Assembly: GCA_015660965.1 (NCBI GenBank)
Contig: JACTVG010000005.1
Coordinates: forward strand, 1-64,000
Origin: Methanoregulaceae archaeon
GTDB taxonomy: Archaea; Halobacteriota; Methanomicrobia; Methanomicrobiales; Methanospirillaceae
Reading direction: 5' to 3'
DNA length: 64,000 nucleotides
In this document: positions 25,934 through 33,608 of the stretch, in pieces
Layout of the letters: each line of letters begins with the position of its first letter
How positions within the stretch are numbered: the stretch's first letter is position 1
Notes under the pieces: generated by a model
Told to the model about the DNA's origin: nothing
What the model saw: only the letters and a program-made list of their open reading frames with translations
Databases searched by the model: none
Position numbers and translations under genes: made by a program

Positions 25934-27411
25934 GCTACCAGCCTCCGCGCTTTGGTGATCAAATCGTCTTTTGATTTTGAGATCTTAGCAAGGCGGTCAT
26001 CGATTAGCTTTGAGTCAACATCGAGTTGTTTTTTCCGTTCTTCGATTGCGATCTTTATTGCGAGTGGCGCAGGTCCACCGGGAGCTTTGCGCAATGCGAT
26101 TGAGTAGCTCACCTCTGATACTTCATCGATATGTTTTTGGGTGAGACCTTTACCTATGAGAGATATGCCAGCATCAATCTCCTTTGATGCGTCCTCGAGC
26201 GATGCAAGAGAAATATCCCCTTTCTGGATTGCTCTCCCAACAATATTGTGAGCAGTTCGGAATGGTACCCCATAACTTCTGACAAGAGTATCGGCAAGTT
26301 CGGTTGCTGTCGAGAAACCTTTACCTGCCTCTTCCTTCATCCGTGTTATATCGAAAGTCGCGCTTGAAAGCATATCGATTAAGAGACGAAGGCTTTCTTT
26401 TGCATCGCGCATTCCACGCCATATGTTCGGAGTGAGCTCCTGCATATCCCGATTATAACTCATGGGCAACCCTTTGACAGTGAGAATTGCCCCGCTCAAA
26501 GCTCCAAAGACCGACCCGGTCTTAGCCCGCATAATTTCCGCAGTGTCTGGATTCTTTTTCTGTGGCATGATGGACGAGGTCGAGCAAAATGCATCGTCAA
26601 GTGTCACGAACTTCACAAACGAGGTGCTCCAGAGGATCAACTCTTCACAGAGACGACTCACGTTTACCATTAATATTGCGAGATCAGAAAGCGTTTCTAG
26701 GGCAAAATCTCGAGTAGCTACCGCATCCATTGTATTGTTCACAAGCCCATCAAATCCGAGCTCTCGGGCAGTGAACTCACGATTAATAGGATACCCGGTG
26801 GATGCGAAGGCTGCTGCCCCGAGTGGACATTGGTTCACTCGTACATAGGTTTCTTTCAACCGATCAAAGTCACGGGAGAATGCCTGTTCATAGGCAAGAA
26901 GATGGTGGGATAAAGTGGTGGGTTGGGCATGCTGCATGTGAGTAAACCCTGGCATCACGCTGTCAATATGCTGTTCTGAGAGGGCGACTAGTACTTCTCG
27001 AACTTTCAGGAGTGCAGCCATCTGTTTCAGGATATCTTCACGCAACTTGATCCGGATGCATGTGGCGACTTCGTCATTGCGTGACTTCCCCATATGCATA
27101 CGACCTCCGATATCAGGACCAACTTCATCAATAAGGAGTGATTCGACACCCGCATGGACATCCTCAAAACTATCGTCAAAAGCCTCCTCCGGTATACCCT
27201 CATCATGAAGTTCGAGTAAAACCGGTATGATCTTTTGTGCGATATCTCGTTCAATGATTTTCTGCTTTTCCAACATCAGCACATGTGCGATATCAACAAG
27301 AATATCGGCATCTGCGATGCAGCGGTCTGCACGCATTGAGGAGAGGAATTGCATCATCTTTACAGTTCGCTCTCCTGATAGACGTCCCAACCTTACAACG
27401 TCTGTTCGCAT
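25930..27411 (-). CDS. argH: Argininosuccinate lyase
   Basis: About 493 residues from ATG 27411 (MRTDVVRLGRLSGERTVKMM), with GGTGA 4 bases upstream; in-frame ATG 27426 is possible. Family signatures: HMGKSRNDEVATCIRIKLRE, MPGFTHMQHAQPTTLSHHLL and the fumarase/lyase signature SSIMPQKKNPDTAE with the catalytic Ser. It cleaves argininosuccinate to arginine and fumarate in arginine biosynthesis. Fumarate released here could enter the fumarase-Kor-Suc route encoded at 31880-37986. It overlaps the proposed gatD start by 4 bases. Confidence 0.96.
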   Translation of the reverse strand: MRTDVVRLGRLSGERTVKMMQFLSSMRADRCIADADILVDIAHVLMLEKQKIIERDIAQKIIPVLLELHDEGIPEEAFDDSFEDVHAGVESLLIDEVGPDIGGRMHMGKSRNDEVATCIRIKLREDILKQMAALLKVREVLVALSEQHIDSVMPGFTHMQHAQPTTLSHHLLAYEQAFSRDFDRLKETYVRVNQCPLGAAAFASTGYPINREFTARELGFDGLVNNTMDAVATRDFALETLSDLAILMVNVSRLCEELILWSTSFVKFVTLDDAFCSTSSIMPQKKNPDTAEIMRAKTGSVFGALSGAILTVKGLPMSYNRDMQELTPNIWRGMRDAKESLRLLIDMLSSATFDITRMKEEAGKGFSTATELADTLVRSYGVPFRTAHNIVGRAIQKGDISLASLEDASKEIDAGISLIGKGLTQKHIDEVSEVSYSIALRKAPGGPAPLAIKIAIEERKKQLDVDSKLIDDRLAKISKSKDDLITKARRLVA

Positions 27412-27456
27412 CCGTTCACCATCCACTCTTTGTGTATTTTATTGATTGTTAAGCGA

Positions 27457-27990
27457 TTAAACCCATGCTTTCCGCGCCGCAAGTTCGAGTGCTCTCTGAA
27501 CCGATTCTCGAGGTATGATTGTGGTAACGGGGATATGGACAAGCTGCTCAACAATACTCGATACAATAGGAGCACACACAATTGCAATTGCACCTTCTCT
27601 CTCAGCTCTCACCGCAGAAACAATTGCATCCTCCATCGTGTGGACAGGGTATTCGCGTACTCGCATACGGTGACCATCAACATTAGCAACTCGTTCTTCG
27701 ACACTTTCGAGAACTGGTCGAGCTGCAATTAATCCGATAAAGTCCTCATCACCAAAATGATAGAATTGACGAAGTGTCCGGATAATTTCCCGCAACGTAC
27801 TTAAGTTCGGTGACCGTTTACCGTGGAGCAGTTTATAGAGAGAGCTTTGTGATATTCCACTTTTTCCAGCAAGCTCACGAACACTTATTCTAAGATCATG
27901 TTTCAGAAGATTATTGAGTGTACTAACGAACTCCTCATCTGAAGTGAGTGCCGCGCGCATTAGACGATCAATTGGGTCTATTTGTGCCAT
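27457..27990 (-). CDS. XRE-type transcriptional regulator
   Basis: 177 residues. A Cro/C1-type helix-turn-helix occupies about 30-75 (ISVRELAGKSGISQSSLYKL, then LHGKRSPNLSTLREIIRTL). A C-terminal domain of about 90 residues (VANVDGHRMRVREYPVHTME, then AIAIVCAPIVSSIVEQLVHI) resembles small ligand-sensing modules seen in archaeal regulators of this type. It is divergent from the SsuA-like transporter operon across about 200 bases holding repeated TACAATTGG-type sites, one of them next to its own start, so it probably regulates both itself and the transporter. argH starts 45 bases downstream. Effector unknown. Confidence 0.85.
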   Translation of the reverse strand: MAQIDPIDRLMRAALTSDEEFVSTLNNLLKHDLRISVRELAGKSGISQSSLYKLLHGKRSPNLSTLREIIRTLRQFYHFGDEDFIGLIAARPVLESVEERVANVDGHRMRVREYPVHTMEDAIVSAVRAEREGAIAIVCAPIVSSIVEQLVHIPVTTIIPRESVQRALELAARKAWV

Positions 27991-27998
27991 AGTATAGA

Positions 27999-28104
27999 TA
28001 CAATTGGGTTAATTCTTGAAATATTTTTTCGAATTGAGCCAACAAAAGCTGGTTGATTACCTACAATTATGGATAATACTCAAATAAAAATTATCCAATT
28101 GTAG
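27999..28104. promoter_or_regulatory. Three related operator-like sites between the regulator and ABC transporter
   Basis: TACAATTGGGTTAAT (27999-28013) lies next to the regulator start. An inverted pair is formed by CTACAATTATGGATAAT (28061-28077) and ATTATCCAATTGTAG (28090-28104), whose complement is CTACAATTGGATAAT. The shared core is TACAATT(at)GG[AG]TAAT. This fits binding of a dimeric helix-turn-helix protein at both divergent promoters. The link to the adjacent XRE regulator is inference. Confidence 0.5.
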
Positions 28105-28190
28105 AATGAGAACCTGTCCGTTATCACAAAAAGAGACAAATGTTGTCCAAATCGGATGTTTATTAATAGAGCCTCTCCAACAATTCGATT

Positions 28191-29174
28191 ATGAAAACGA
28201 TGAGGTTAACCGCAATAGCACTTGTTGCCATTGCCTTTGTATTGCTAAGCGCTGGCTGCACGCAGCCGCAGGTAACCGCCAAAGTGACCGAACTCCGCAT
28301 CGGTTACCAGCCCAGCACCCACCAGATGGCTCACACCACAGCGATGGACAAGGGCTGGTGGCAGCAGGACCTTGCCCCCTTAGGTGTCCAGAATGTCAGC
28401 GACAGGGTCTTTCCAACCGGCGCTCCTGAGATGCAGGCCATGCTTGCCGGAGATCTTGATGTTGCCTACGTCGGAGCAGCCCCCGTTCTGAGTGCAATAG
28501 CAACCGGACTTGATGCAAAGATCATTGCGGGTGTCAACACTCAGGGTTCTGATCTTGCCGTACGGCCCGACCTGAACTATACCGGCCCGCAGAGCCTCAA
28601 AGGACTGAAAATAGCAACCTTCCAGGCAGGGACGATCCAGGATACTATCCTGCGCTACTGGTTGAAGAAGAACAACATCGATCCTGACAAGGATCTCCAG
28701 ATCATCGGGATGAACCCGGGTGACGCAGTCACGGCGATGACGGCCGGTAAGGTGGATGCCGCATTCCTGCCCGCCCCGTCTCCGACCGTCATTGTCTCAC
28801 AGGGCAAGGGCAAGATCGTCGTCCAATCCGGCCAGATGTATCCCAACCATACCTGCTGTGTCCTTGTTGTGAGCGGTAAACTGATCCGGGAGCACCCGGA
28901 GATTGTTGAACAGATCCTAAAGACGCATGAAAAAGCCGTTGACTACAACGAAAAGAACCTTGACGATGCGGCGGCGATCTTTGCTAAGAAGACCGGTGCC
29001 AAACTGGATGATGTCACGGCATCACTCAAGGAATGGGATGGGAAGTGGGTTACTGATCCCAATGTGATCGTTGCCCCGGTACTTGACTATGCAAAGATCC
29101 AGTACGACCTCGGGTACATCAAGGTGAACCTCACGAAGGACCAGCTTTTTGACCTGAGCTTTTACAAACAGTAA
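28191..29174 (+). CDS. ABC transporter substrate-binding lipoprotein (SsuA/TauA/NMT1-like)
   Basis: 327 residues. Signal peptide with lipobox LLSAGC (Cys near residue 23), then a periplasmic-binding fold of the SsuA/TauA/NMT1 type: TELRIGYQPSTHQMAHTTAM, APEMQAMLAGDLDVAYVGAA, LKGLKIATFQAGTIQDTILR and GKVDAAFLPAPSP. Family substrates include sulfonates, taurine, nitrate and thiamine precursors; the exact ligand cannot be read off. Codon use is noticeably richer in G/C third positions than in the argH and L10e genes on either side, which may mark transfer. A T-rich stretch follows the gene (29196-29222), so the binding protein may be made in excess over the permease. Confidence 0.92.
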   Translation: MKTMRLTAIALVAIAFVLLSAGCTQPQVTAKVTELRIGYQPSTHQMAHTTAMDKGWWQQDLAPLGVQNVSDRVFPTGAPEMQAMLAGDLDVAYVGAAPVLSAIATGLDAKIIAGVNTQGSDLAVRPDLNYTGPQSLKGLKIATFQAGTIQDTILRYWLKKNNIDPDKDLQIIGMNPGDAVTAMTAGKVDAAFLPAPSPTVIVSQGKGKIVVQSGQMYPNHTCCVLVVSGKLIREHPEIVEQILKTHEKAVDYNEKNLDDAAAIFAKKTGAKLDDVTASLKEWDGKWVTDPNVIVAPVLDYAKIQYDLGYIKVNLTKDQLFDLSFYKQ

Positions 29175-29195
29175 CTGAATGATACAACTACCAAC

Positions 29196-29222
29196 TATTT
29201 TTTCTGTTAGCACTCTTTTATT
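29196..29222 (+). terminator. T-rich stretch between binding protein and permease genes
   Basis: TATTTTTTCTG followed by CTCTTTTATTATG just after the binding-protein stop. Archaeal termination needs little more than T-runs, so partial termination is plausible here, with the permease and ATPase genes read through or from an internal promoter. There is no strong hairpin. Confidence 0.35.
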
Positions 29223-29309
29223 ATGATGGAAATAAACACCAGGATTTATCTCTGGCGCAGCCATCCCGGATACACGTGATTGTGCTGGAAGGAAGAGGAT
29301 CGGATATCT

Positions 29310-30095
29310 ATGGGTAATCATGAGCTGAATCATAAGAACCGGTGGCTCGGGGTCTTTGCGATCCTGCTCGGGCTTATAGTCTGGGAAATAATCGCCGCAC
29401 TGATCATCAGGTACCCCTTCATCATGCCTTCACCAACGGATGTCTTCTCCGCGTTTTTGGATCTCCTGCGCAATGGCACACTGTTTCTTGACTTCCAGGC
29501 AAGTCTCGTCCACTTCGGCCTCGGGCTCGGCGCCGCACTGATCATCGGCATCCCCATCGGGATTGGTATGGGATGGAGCCGGAAGTTCGATGCGTTTCTC
29601 GACCCGGTTATCGAGATCCTCCGTCCCATCCCCCCCCTCGCCTGGATCCCGTTTGCCATCATCTGGTTTGGCCTGACCATGTACTCTGCGGGTTTTGTCA
29701 TTTTTATCGGGTCCGTCTTCCCGGTCATCATCAATACCTACAGCGGGTTCCGGAGCGTCCCTAGGATCTTTGTCGAAGCGGGAAAGATGCTCGGGTGCAC
29801 AAAGAACTGGGACCTTATCCGGTACATTGCATTCCCGTCAGCGCTCCCCTCTATTGCCGCCGGCATCCGGATTGCAACCGGGGTTGGCTGGATGTGCCTT
29901 GTTGCTGCCGAGCTCTTCGGGGTCTCGAATTACGGGCTTGGGAAGAACCTCTGGCAGTATTACAACCTCCACAGGATGGACTGCGTCGTCGTCTACATGC
30001 TCCTCCTCGGCCTGATCGGCCTCTTCTTCGATATGATATTCCGGTATTACATTGACCGGCAGTTTCTGAAATGGCGAACCGGGGAGGTGGCGTAA
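29310..30095 (+). CDS. ABC transporter permease (SsuC/TauC-like)
   Basis: 261 residues from ATG 29310, with GAGG about 11 bases upstream; a GTG at 29280 is in frame but less likely. There are about six membrane helices with the BPD_transp_1 EAA-loop region (RSVPRIFVEAGKMLGCTKNW, then SALPSIAAGIRIATGVGWMC). This is the inner-membrane channel partner of the SsuA-like binding protein and the ATPase directly downstream. GC-rich like its neighbours. The start of the ATPase gene is 1 base after this stop, so the two are co-translated. Confidence 0.93.
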   Translation: MGNHELNHKNRWLGVFAILLGLIVWEIIAALIIRYPFIMPSPTDVFSAFLDLLRNGTLFLDFQASLVHFGLGLGAALIIGIPIGIGMGWSRKFDAFLDPVIEILRPIPPLAWIPFAIIWFGLTMYSAGFVIFIGSVFPVIINTYSGFRSVPRIFVEAGKMLGCTKNWDLIRYIAFPSALPSIAAGIRIATGVGWMCLVAAELFGVSNYGLGKNLWQYYNLHRMDCVVVYMLLLGLIGLFFDMIFRYYIDRQFLKWRTGEVA

Positions 30096-30096
30096 G

Positions 30097-30882
30097 ATGG
30101 GCGACCTTGTGATCCACGACCTCAACCAGTCGTTTTCCCGGGATGACGGGACAATCCTCGCCGCGATCGACAACCTCAGCCTTACCGTCAGCGACAAGGA
30201 GTTCGTCTGCATCCTCGGTTCGTCCGGATGCGGCAAGACCACGCTTCTAAGAATGATCGCCGGGCTGGATACTGCAACGGGCGGCGAGATCCTGCTGGAT
30301 AACGAACGGATCACCGGACCGGATGCAAAGATCGGGATCGTATTCCAGGAATACTCGCTATTCCCATGGAGAAGCGTGCTCGACAATGTCGCGTTCGGCC
30401 TCGAGATGCGGGGAATGGAGAGGGACGAGCGGTACCGGCTCGCGGAACAGTATCTCGATCTCGTTGGCTTAACCCTGTTTGCAAAGAGCTACCCATCCGA
30501 GCTCTCCGGTGGGATGCGGCAGCGGGTCGCTGTTGCCCGGGCGCTCGCGCTTGACCCGGTAGTCCTTTTGATGGACGAGCCGTTTGGGGCGCTCGATGCC
30601 CAAACCCGGAACATGCTTCAGCACGAGCTCCTCAATATCTGGGGGAAGACCAAAAAGACGATCATTTTTGTTACCCACAGCGTCGACGAGGCGGTTTATC
30701 TGGCGGATCGTATTATCGTCCTGACCCCGCGTCCTGGGCGGATTTGTGAGATCTTCTCAATCGATCAGCCCAGGCCACGGGACCGGACGAGTGTAGAATT
30801 TGCAAAAGTGAGGCGTTTGGTTCTTGATCTTATCAATCAGCCAAAATGTACACTCCAGAATGAACTTTCCAGTAAGGTTTAA
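30097..30882 (+). CDS. ABC transporter ATP-binding protein (SsuB/TauB-like)
   Basis: 261 residues, a complete ABC ATPase: Walker A GSSGCGKTTLLRMIAG, Q-loop QEYSLFPW, signature LSGGMRQRVAVARAL, Walker B VVLLMDEPFGALD and H-loop VTHSVDEAVYLADR. The SsuB/TauB/NrtD type is clear from the FQEYSLFPWRSVLDNVAFGL pattern. It energises uptake through the adjacent permease. The operon ends about 115 bases before the L10e gene, with no shared function. Confidence 0.94.
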   Translation: MGDLVIHDLNQSFSRDDGTILAAIDNLSLTVSDKEFVCILGSSGCGKTTLLRMIAGLDTATGGEILLDNERITGPDAKIGIVFQEYSLFPWRSVLDNVAFGLEMRGMERDERYRLAEQYLDLVGLTLFAKSYPSELSGGMRQRVAVARALALDPVVLLMDEPFGALDAQTRNMLQHELLNIWGKTKKTIIFVTHSVDEAVYLADRIIVLTPRPGRICEIFSIDQPRPRDRTSVEFAKVRRLVLDLINQPKCTLQNELSSKV

Positions 30883-30996
30883 TACGCCCCATCTCCATTT
30901 TATTAAAGCAGTTTGTGAAGCGTACCGGCATGAATTTCTATTCGTTTTTGGATTTTTATGCCCGCTTTTAACGATATTTCATAGGAGTCGAACGCG

Positions 30997-31773
30997 ATGG
31001 TAAGAAAACCAGGAAAGATGTATAGGAACCTTGCAAAGAAGGCATACACTCGCCGCGAATACATGGGTGGTGTGCCGGGAAGCAAGATAGTTCAGTTTGA
31101 AATGGGGAACCTCGCCCAGGAATTTCCCACTCAGGTTGATCTAATAGTTGAAGAGTCCTGCCAGATCCGTCATAGTGCACTTGAAGCAGCTCGTATCAGT
31201 ATAAACCGAAGACTGATGAAGGAGGTCGGTAGGGCGAATTTCCACTTTAAGGTTCGAGTCTACCCGCATCACGTCCTGCGCGAGAATAAACAGGCTACCG
31301 GTGCTGGTGCAGACCGTGTCTCAGAAGGGATGCGCCTCTCATTTGGCAAAGCTGTCGGTACCGCTGCAAGGGTCGAAGCAAACCAGCGAATTGTATCTGT
31401 TTTTTCATTTCCACAATATCTTGACAAGGTCAAAGATGCGCTCCGCCATGGCGGGCACAAGCTACCATCCTCCTCACATCTCAAAGTGAGCACAATCAAG
31501 GTCAGTGGAAGAATCGTGACACCAAAGTTCGCGGAAGACAAAGTTGTTGCTGCACCGGTTGTTGCTGCCGAGGAACCAACGGAAAAAGAAGTTCCAGCTG
31601 GTAAGGAGCCGGTAAAAGGAAAGGAACCTGTAAAGGGTAAGGAACCTGTAAAGGGGAAAGAGCCGGTAAAAGCTGATGAGGAAAAGAAAGGAGCCGCTCC
31701 TGCTGCAGCGAAAGCACCTGAAGAGTCGGCAAAGGGTGGCAAACCAGCAAAAGGCAGAAAGGGAACGAAATAA
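30997..31773 (+). CDS. rpl10e: Ribosomal protein L10e (uL16) with a long repeat-containing C-terminal tail
   Basis: 258 residues; archaeal L10e is usually about 170. Residues 1-170 are a normal core ([60 protein letters not shown]). About 85 residues follow that have no counterpart in ordinary L10e: Val/Ala/Glu-rich, then four tandem GKEPVK hexapeptides (about residues 202-225) and a Lys/Ala/Gly-rich end. The tail is in frame with no stop or composition break. GGAG precedes the ATG. L10e sits at the base of the P stalk near the tRNA sites, so a charged flexible tail could contact rRNA, tRNA or factors; this is inference. Strong T-runs follow the stop. Confidence 0.93.
   Translation: MVRKPGKMYRNLAKKAYTRREYMGGVPGSKIVQFEMGNLAQEFPTQVDLIVEESCQIRHSALEAARISINRRLMKEVGRANFHFKVRVYPHHVLRENKQATGAGADRVSEGMRLSFGKAVGTAARVEANQRIVSVFSFPQYLDKVKDALRHGGHKLPSSSHLKVSTIKVSGRIVTPKFAEDKVVAAPVVAAEEPTEKEVPAGKEPVKGKEPVKGKEPVKGKEPVKADEEKKGAAPAAAKAPEESAKGGKPAKGRKGTK
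31600..31671 (+). repeat. Four tandem 18-bp units in the L10e gene tail
   Basis: Units at 31600-31617, 31618-31635, 31636-31653 and 31654-31671, each a variant of GG-N-AA-R-GA-R-CC-K-GTAAA-R encoding GKEPVK. The variants differ mainly at third codon positions, so selection on the peptide or an old expansion is more likely than a recent slip. Confidence 0.8.
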
Positions 31774-31785
31774 TCCTTAAAAATC

Positions 31786-31820
31786 GTATATTTTTTTTAA
31801 ATATCGTTTTTTTTACATTT
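31786..31820 (+). terminator. T-run terminator after the L10e gene
   Basis: Two runs of eight T residues (31791-31798 and 31807-31814), each preceded by a similar AT-rich ATCGTATA/AATATCG segment, start about 17 bases after the stop. Oligo-T in the non-template strand is the archaeal termination signal. Confidence 0.7.
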
Positions 31821-31879
31821 TTATTTGCAAAAACCTACACATCCAAATCATTATTTCCGTTCTTTTCTCACTACTGTTA

Positions 31880-32716
31880 ATGGTTAAATCGGACAGAACC
31901 GCTGTGCTTCAAGCTCTAAGTACAGCAACATCGGAAGCCCTGCGGGAAGCGGTAATCTGGCTACCTCCTGATGTAAAACGTGCTATTGAACGGGCAAGTG
32001 CAACCGAAACAAATCCTGTAGCAAAAGGTGAATTCGCCAATATTGCCCGTAATATCGCTGCAGCAGAGCGTCTCGCGGTCCCTCTTTGCCAGGATACAGG
32101 TGTGCCTATCGTGTACCTTACGATTCCTCCCACAATTCCTCTCGCGGATGACATCTATGACGCTATAGCCGATGGGGTTCGACAGGCAACATTGAAAGTT
32201 CCTTTAAGACCAAATGTCGTCGATCCTCTCACTCGTCATAACACAAATGATAATACCGGTGTAGGTATGCCTGCAATTCATGTCAAACCCGGAGAACGAT
32301 TTACCGTAACGATTCTTCCAAAAGGTGCCGGAGCAGAAAATGTCTCACGGATCACAATGCTCCTTCCCTCCCAGAAGAATGAGATTGAAAAATTTGTTGT
32401 TGAGACCGTTCTTGAAGCGGGAGGTAAACCGTGTCCTCCCGTTGTCCTTGGTGTTGGAATTGGTGGAACCTTTGATGGAGCTGCAACGCTGGCAAAAGAA
32501 TCTCTCCTCCTTCCAATCGATCAGATGACTCCATTTGAACAACAACTCTGCGATGCAGTGAACCGGCTTGGCATTGGACCGATGGGTCTTGGTGGTGATA
32601 AAACCGCACTCGCAGTTAAGGTAAAGACAGCAGCATGTCATACGGCGTCCTTACCGGTTGCGGTGAATGTTCAGTGCTGGGCATGCCGTCGGGCGACAAA
32701 GGAGGTCATCTGGTGA
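31880..32716 (+). CDS. Fumarate hydratase, class I, alpha subunit
   Basis: 278 residues, the N-terminal subunit of a two-part iron-sulfur hydro-lyase. Cluster-ligand motifs LCQDTGVPIVYLTIPP, KTAACHTASLPVAVNVQCW and ACRRA supply the three Cys expected for a [4Fe-4S] centre, and GAGAENVSRITMLLPS is also typical. It interconverts malate and fumarate with the beta subunit; the tartrate dehydratase paralogue is an alternative, but the kor-suc neighbours favour fumarase. Its stop overlaps the GTG start of the beta subunit (GTGA). Confidence 0.92.
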   Translation: MVKSDRTAVLQALSTATSEALREAVIWLPPDVKRAIERASATETNPVAKGEFANIARNIAAAERLAVPLCQDTGVPIVYLTIPPTIPLADDIYDAIADGVRQATLKVPLRPNVVDPLTRHNTNDNTGVGMPAIHVKPGERFTVTILPKGAGAENVSRITMLLPSQKNEIEKFVVETVLEAGGKPCPPVVLGVGIGGTFDGAATLAKESLLLPIDQMTPFEQQLCDAVNRLGIGPMGLGGDKTALAVKVKTAACHTASLPVAVNVQCWACRRATKEVIW

Positions 32717-33264
32717 CGATTACGTTACAAACCCCTCTCGCTGATGAAGTCTTACAGTTAAAAGCCGGTGCTCATGTCGAACTTTCCGGTATTGTGTATA
32801 CAGCTCGCGACGAAGCGCATCTCCGGATGAAAAAGGAAGGAATACCGTTCGATCCTAAAGGTGCGGTGATTTATCACTGCGGACCGGTTATTCAAAACGA
32901 CCGCGTTATTGCCGCTGGTCCAACAACATCTGCACGAATGAACAATCTCACGGGATTTTTGCTAGACAAAGGTGTCAGGGCTCTAATCGGTAAAGGTGGA
33001 ATGGGGCGGGAAGTTCGTGAACAGCTTCGTAACCGCGCAGTGTACTTTGCAATCACGGGAGGCTGTGCTGCCCTTGCTGCAACACATATGACACTTCGGG
33101 GTGTCTATTTTGAGGATCTCGGCATGGCAGAGGCTGTCTGGGTGATCGAGCTGGATCGGCTCCCTCTTATTGTGGGGATTGATGCACACGGGAATGATCT
33201 GTTCGAAACGGTGCGATCCCAAGCAAAAAAGAGGTTTGAACGATATCAGAAACCTTTGAACTGA
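32713..33264 (+). CDS. Fumarate hydratase, class I, beta subunit
   Basis: 183 residues from GTG 32713, which has GGAGG 7 bases upstream and overlaps the alpha stop; the longer frame open from 32635 lies inside the alpha gene. Motifs: VHELSGIVYTARDEAH-type segment (VELSGIVYTARDEAHLRMKK), IYHCGPVIQ, GPTTSARMNN and LIGKGGMGREV. It completes the active site of the two-subunit fumarase. The next gene, korD, starts 71 bases later after an AT-rich gap with a possible promoter (AATAAATAGGTTTTATT), so fum and kor-suc may be one or two transcripts. Confidence 0.93.
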   Translation: MTITLQTPLADEVLQLKAGAHVELSGIVYTARDEAHLRMKKEGIPFDPKGAVIYHCGPVIQNDRVIAAGPTTSARMNNLTGFLLDKGVRALIGKGGMGREVREQLRNRAVYFAITGGCAALAATHMTLRGVYFEDLGMAEAVWVIELDRLPLIVGIDAHGNDLFETVRSQAKKRFERYQKPLN

Positions 33265-33335
33265 TTTTAGGGCATATCGCAATAAATAGGTTTTATTCCT
33301 CTTAAAATGCACATTCATACGATAGGACTCATTAC

Positions 33336-33608
33336 ATGAAACTCGTGATTGACGAGACCCGCTGTAAGGGCTGTAATCTCTGTACAAAAATTTGTCCATA
33401 TAAAATTTTTAAGGAAGGAAAAAAACCAAACCTTCGCGGGATTGTGGTTCCTGAGTTAGACCGTCCTGAACGCTGTGCGAATTGTCGGCTCCAACGCCTC
33501 TATGGGAGAACGTTATGTGGTGTCTGTCAGCTTACCTGTCCTGACCAAGCAATTCACTGGGAAGAGGAACAACCGTATGAACCTAAGAAGGTGGCGATAG
33601 AATATTGA
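33336..33608 (+). CDS. korD: 2-oxoglutarate:ferredoxin oxidoreductase subunit delta (ferredoxin-like)
   Basis: 90 residues. Two iron-sulfur binding patterns are visible: CKGCNLCTKICPYKIF near the N-terminus and, in the C-terminal half, CANCRLQRLYGRTLCGVCQL followed by TCPD. The second has an insertion between the first two and the last two Cys. It is the electron-transfer subunit of the four-subunit KorDABC enzyme. The stop overlaps the TTG start of korA (TTGA). Confidence 0.92.
   Translation: MKLVIDETRCKGCNLCTKICPYKIFKEGKKPNLRGIVVPELDRPERCANCRLQRLYGRTLCGVCQLTCPDQAIHWEEEQPYEPKKVAIEY

Noticed and set aside
29330-30386. Several long frames antisense to or shifted within the GC-rich permease and ATPase genes
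   Set aside because: High GC removes stop codons by chance; the transporter proteins account for the region.
31600-31671. CRISPR-like array
   Set aside because: The repeats are contiguous, lack spacers and are in-frame codons of the L10e tail.
31269-31750. Antisense frames over the L10e gene
   Set aside because: Low-complexity Ser/Phe/Thr or Leu/Gln strings are the complement of the Lys/Ala-rich tail.
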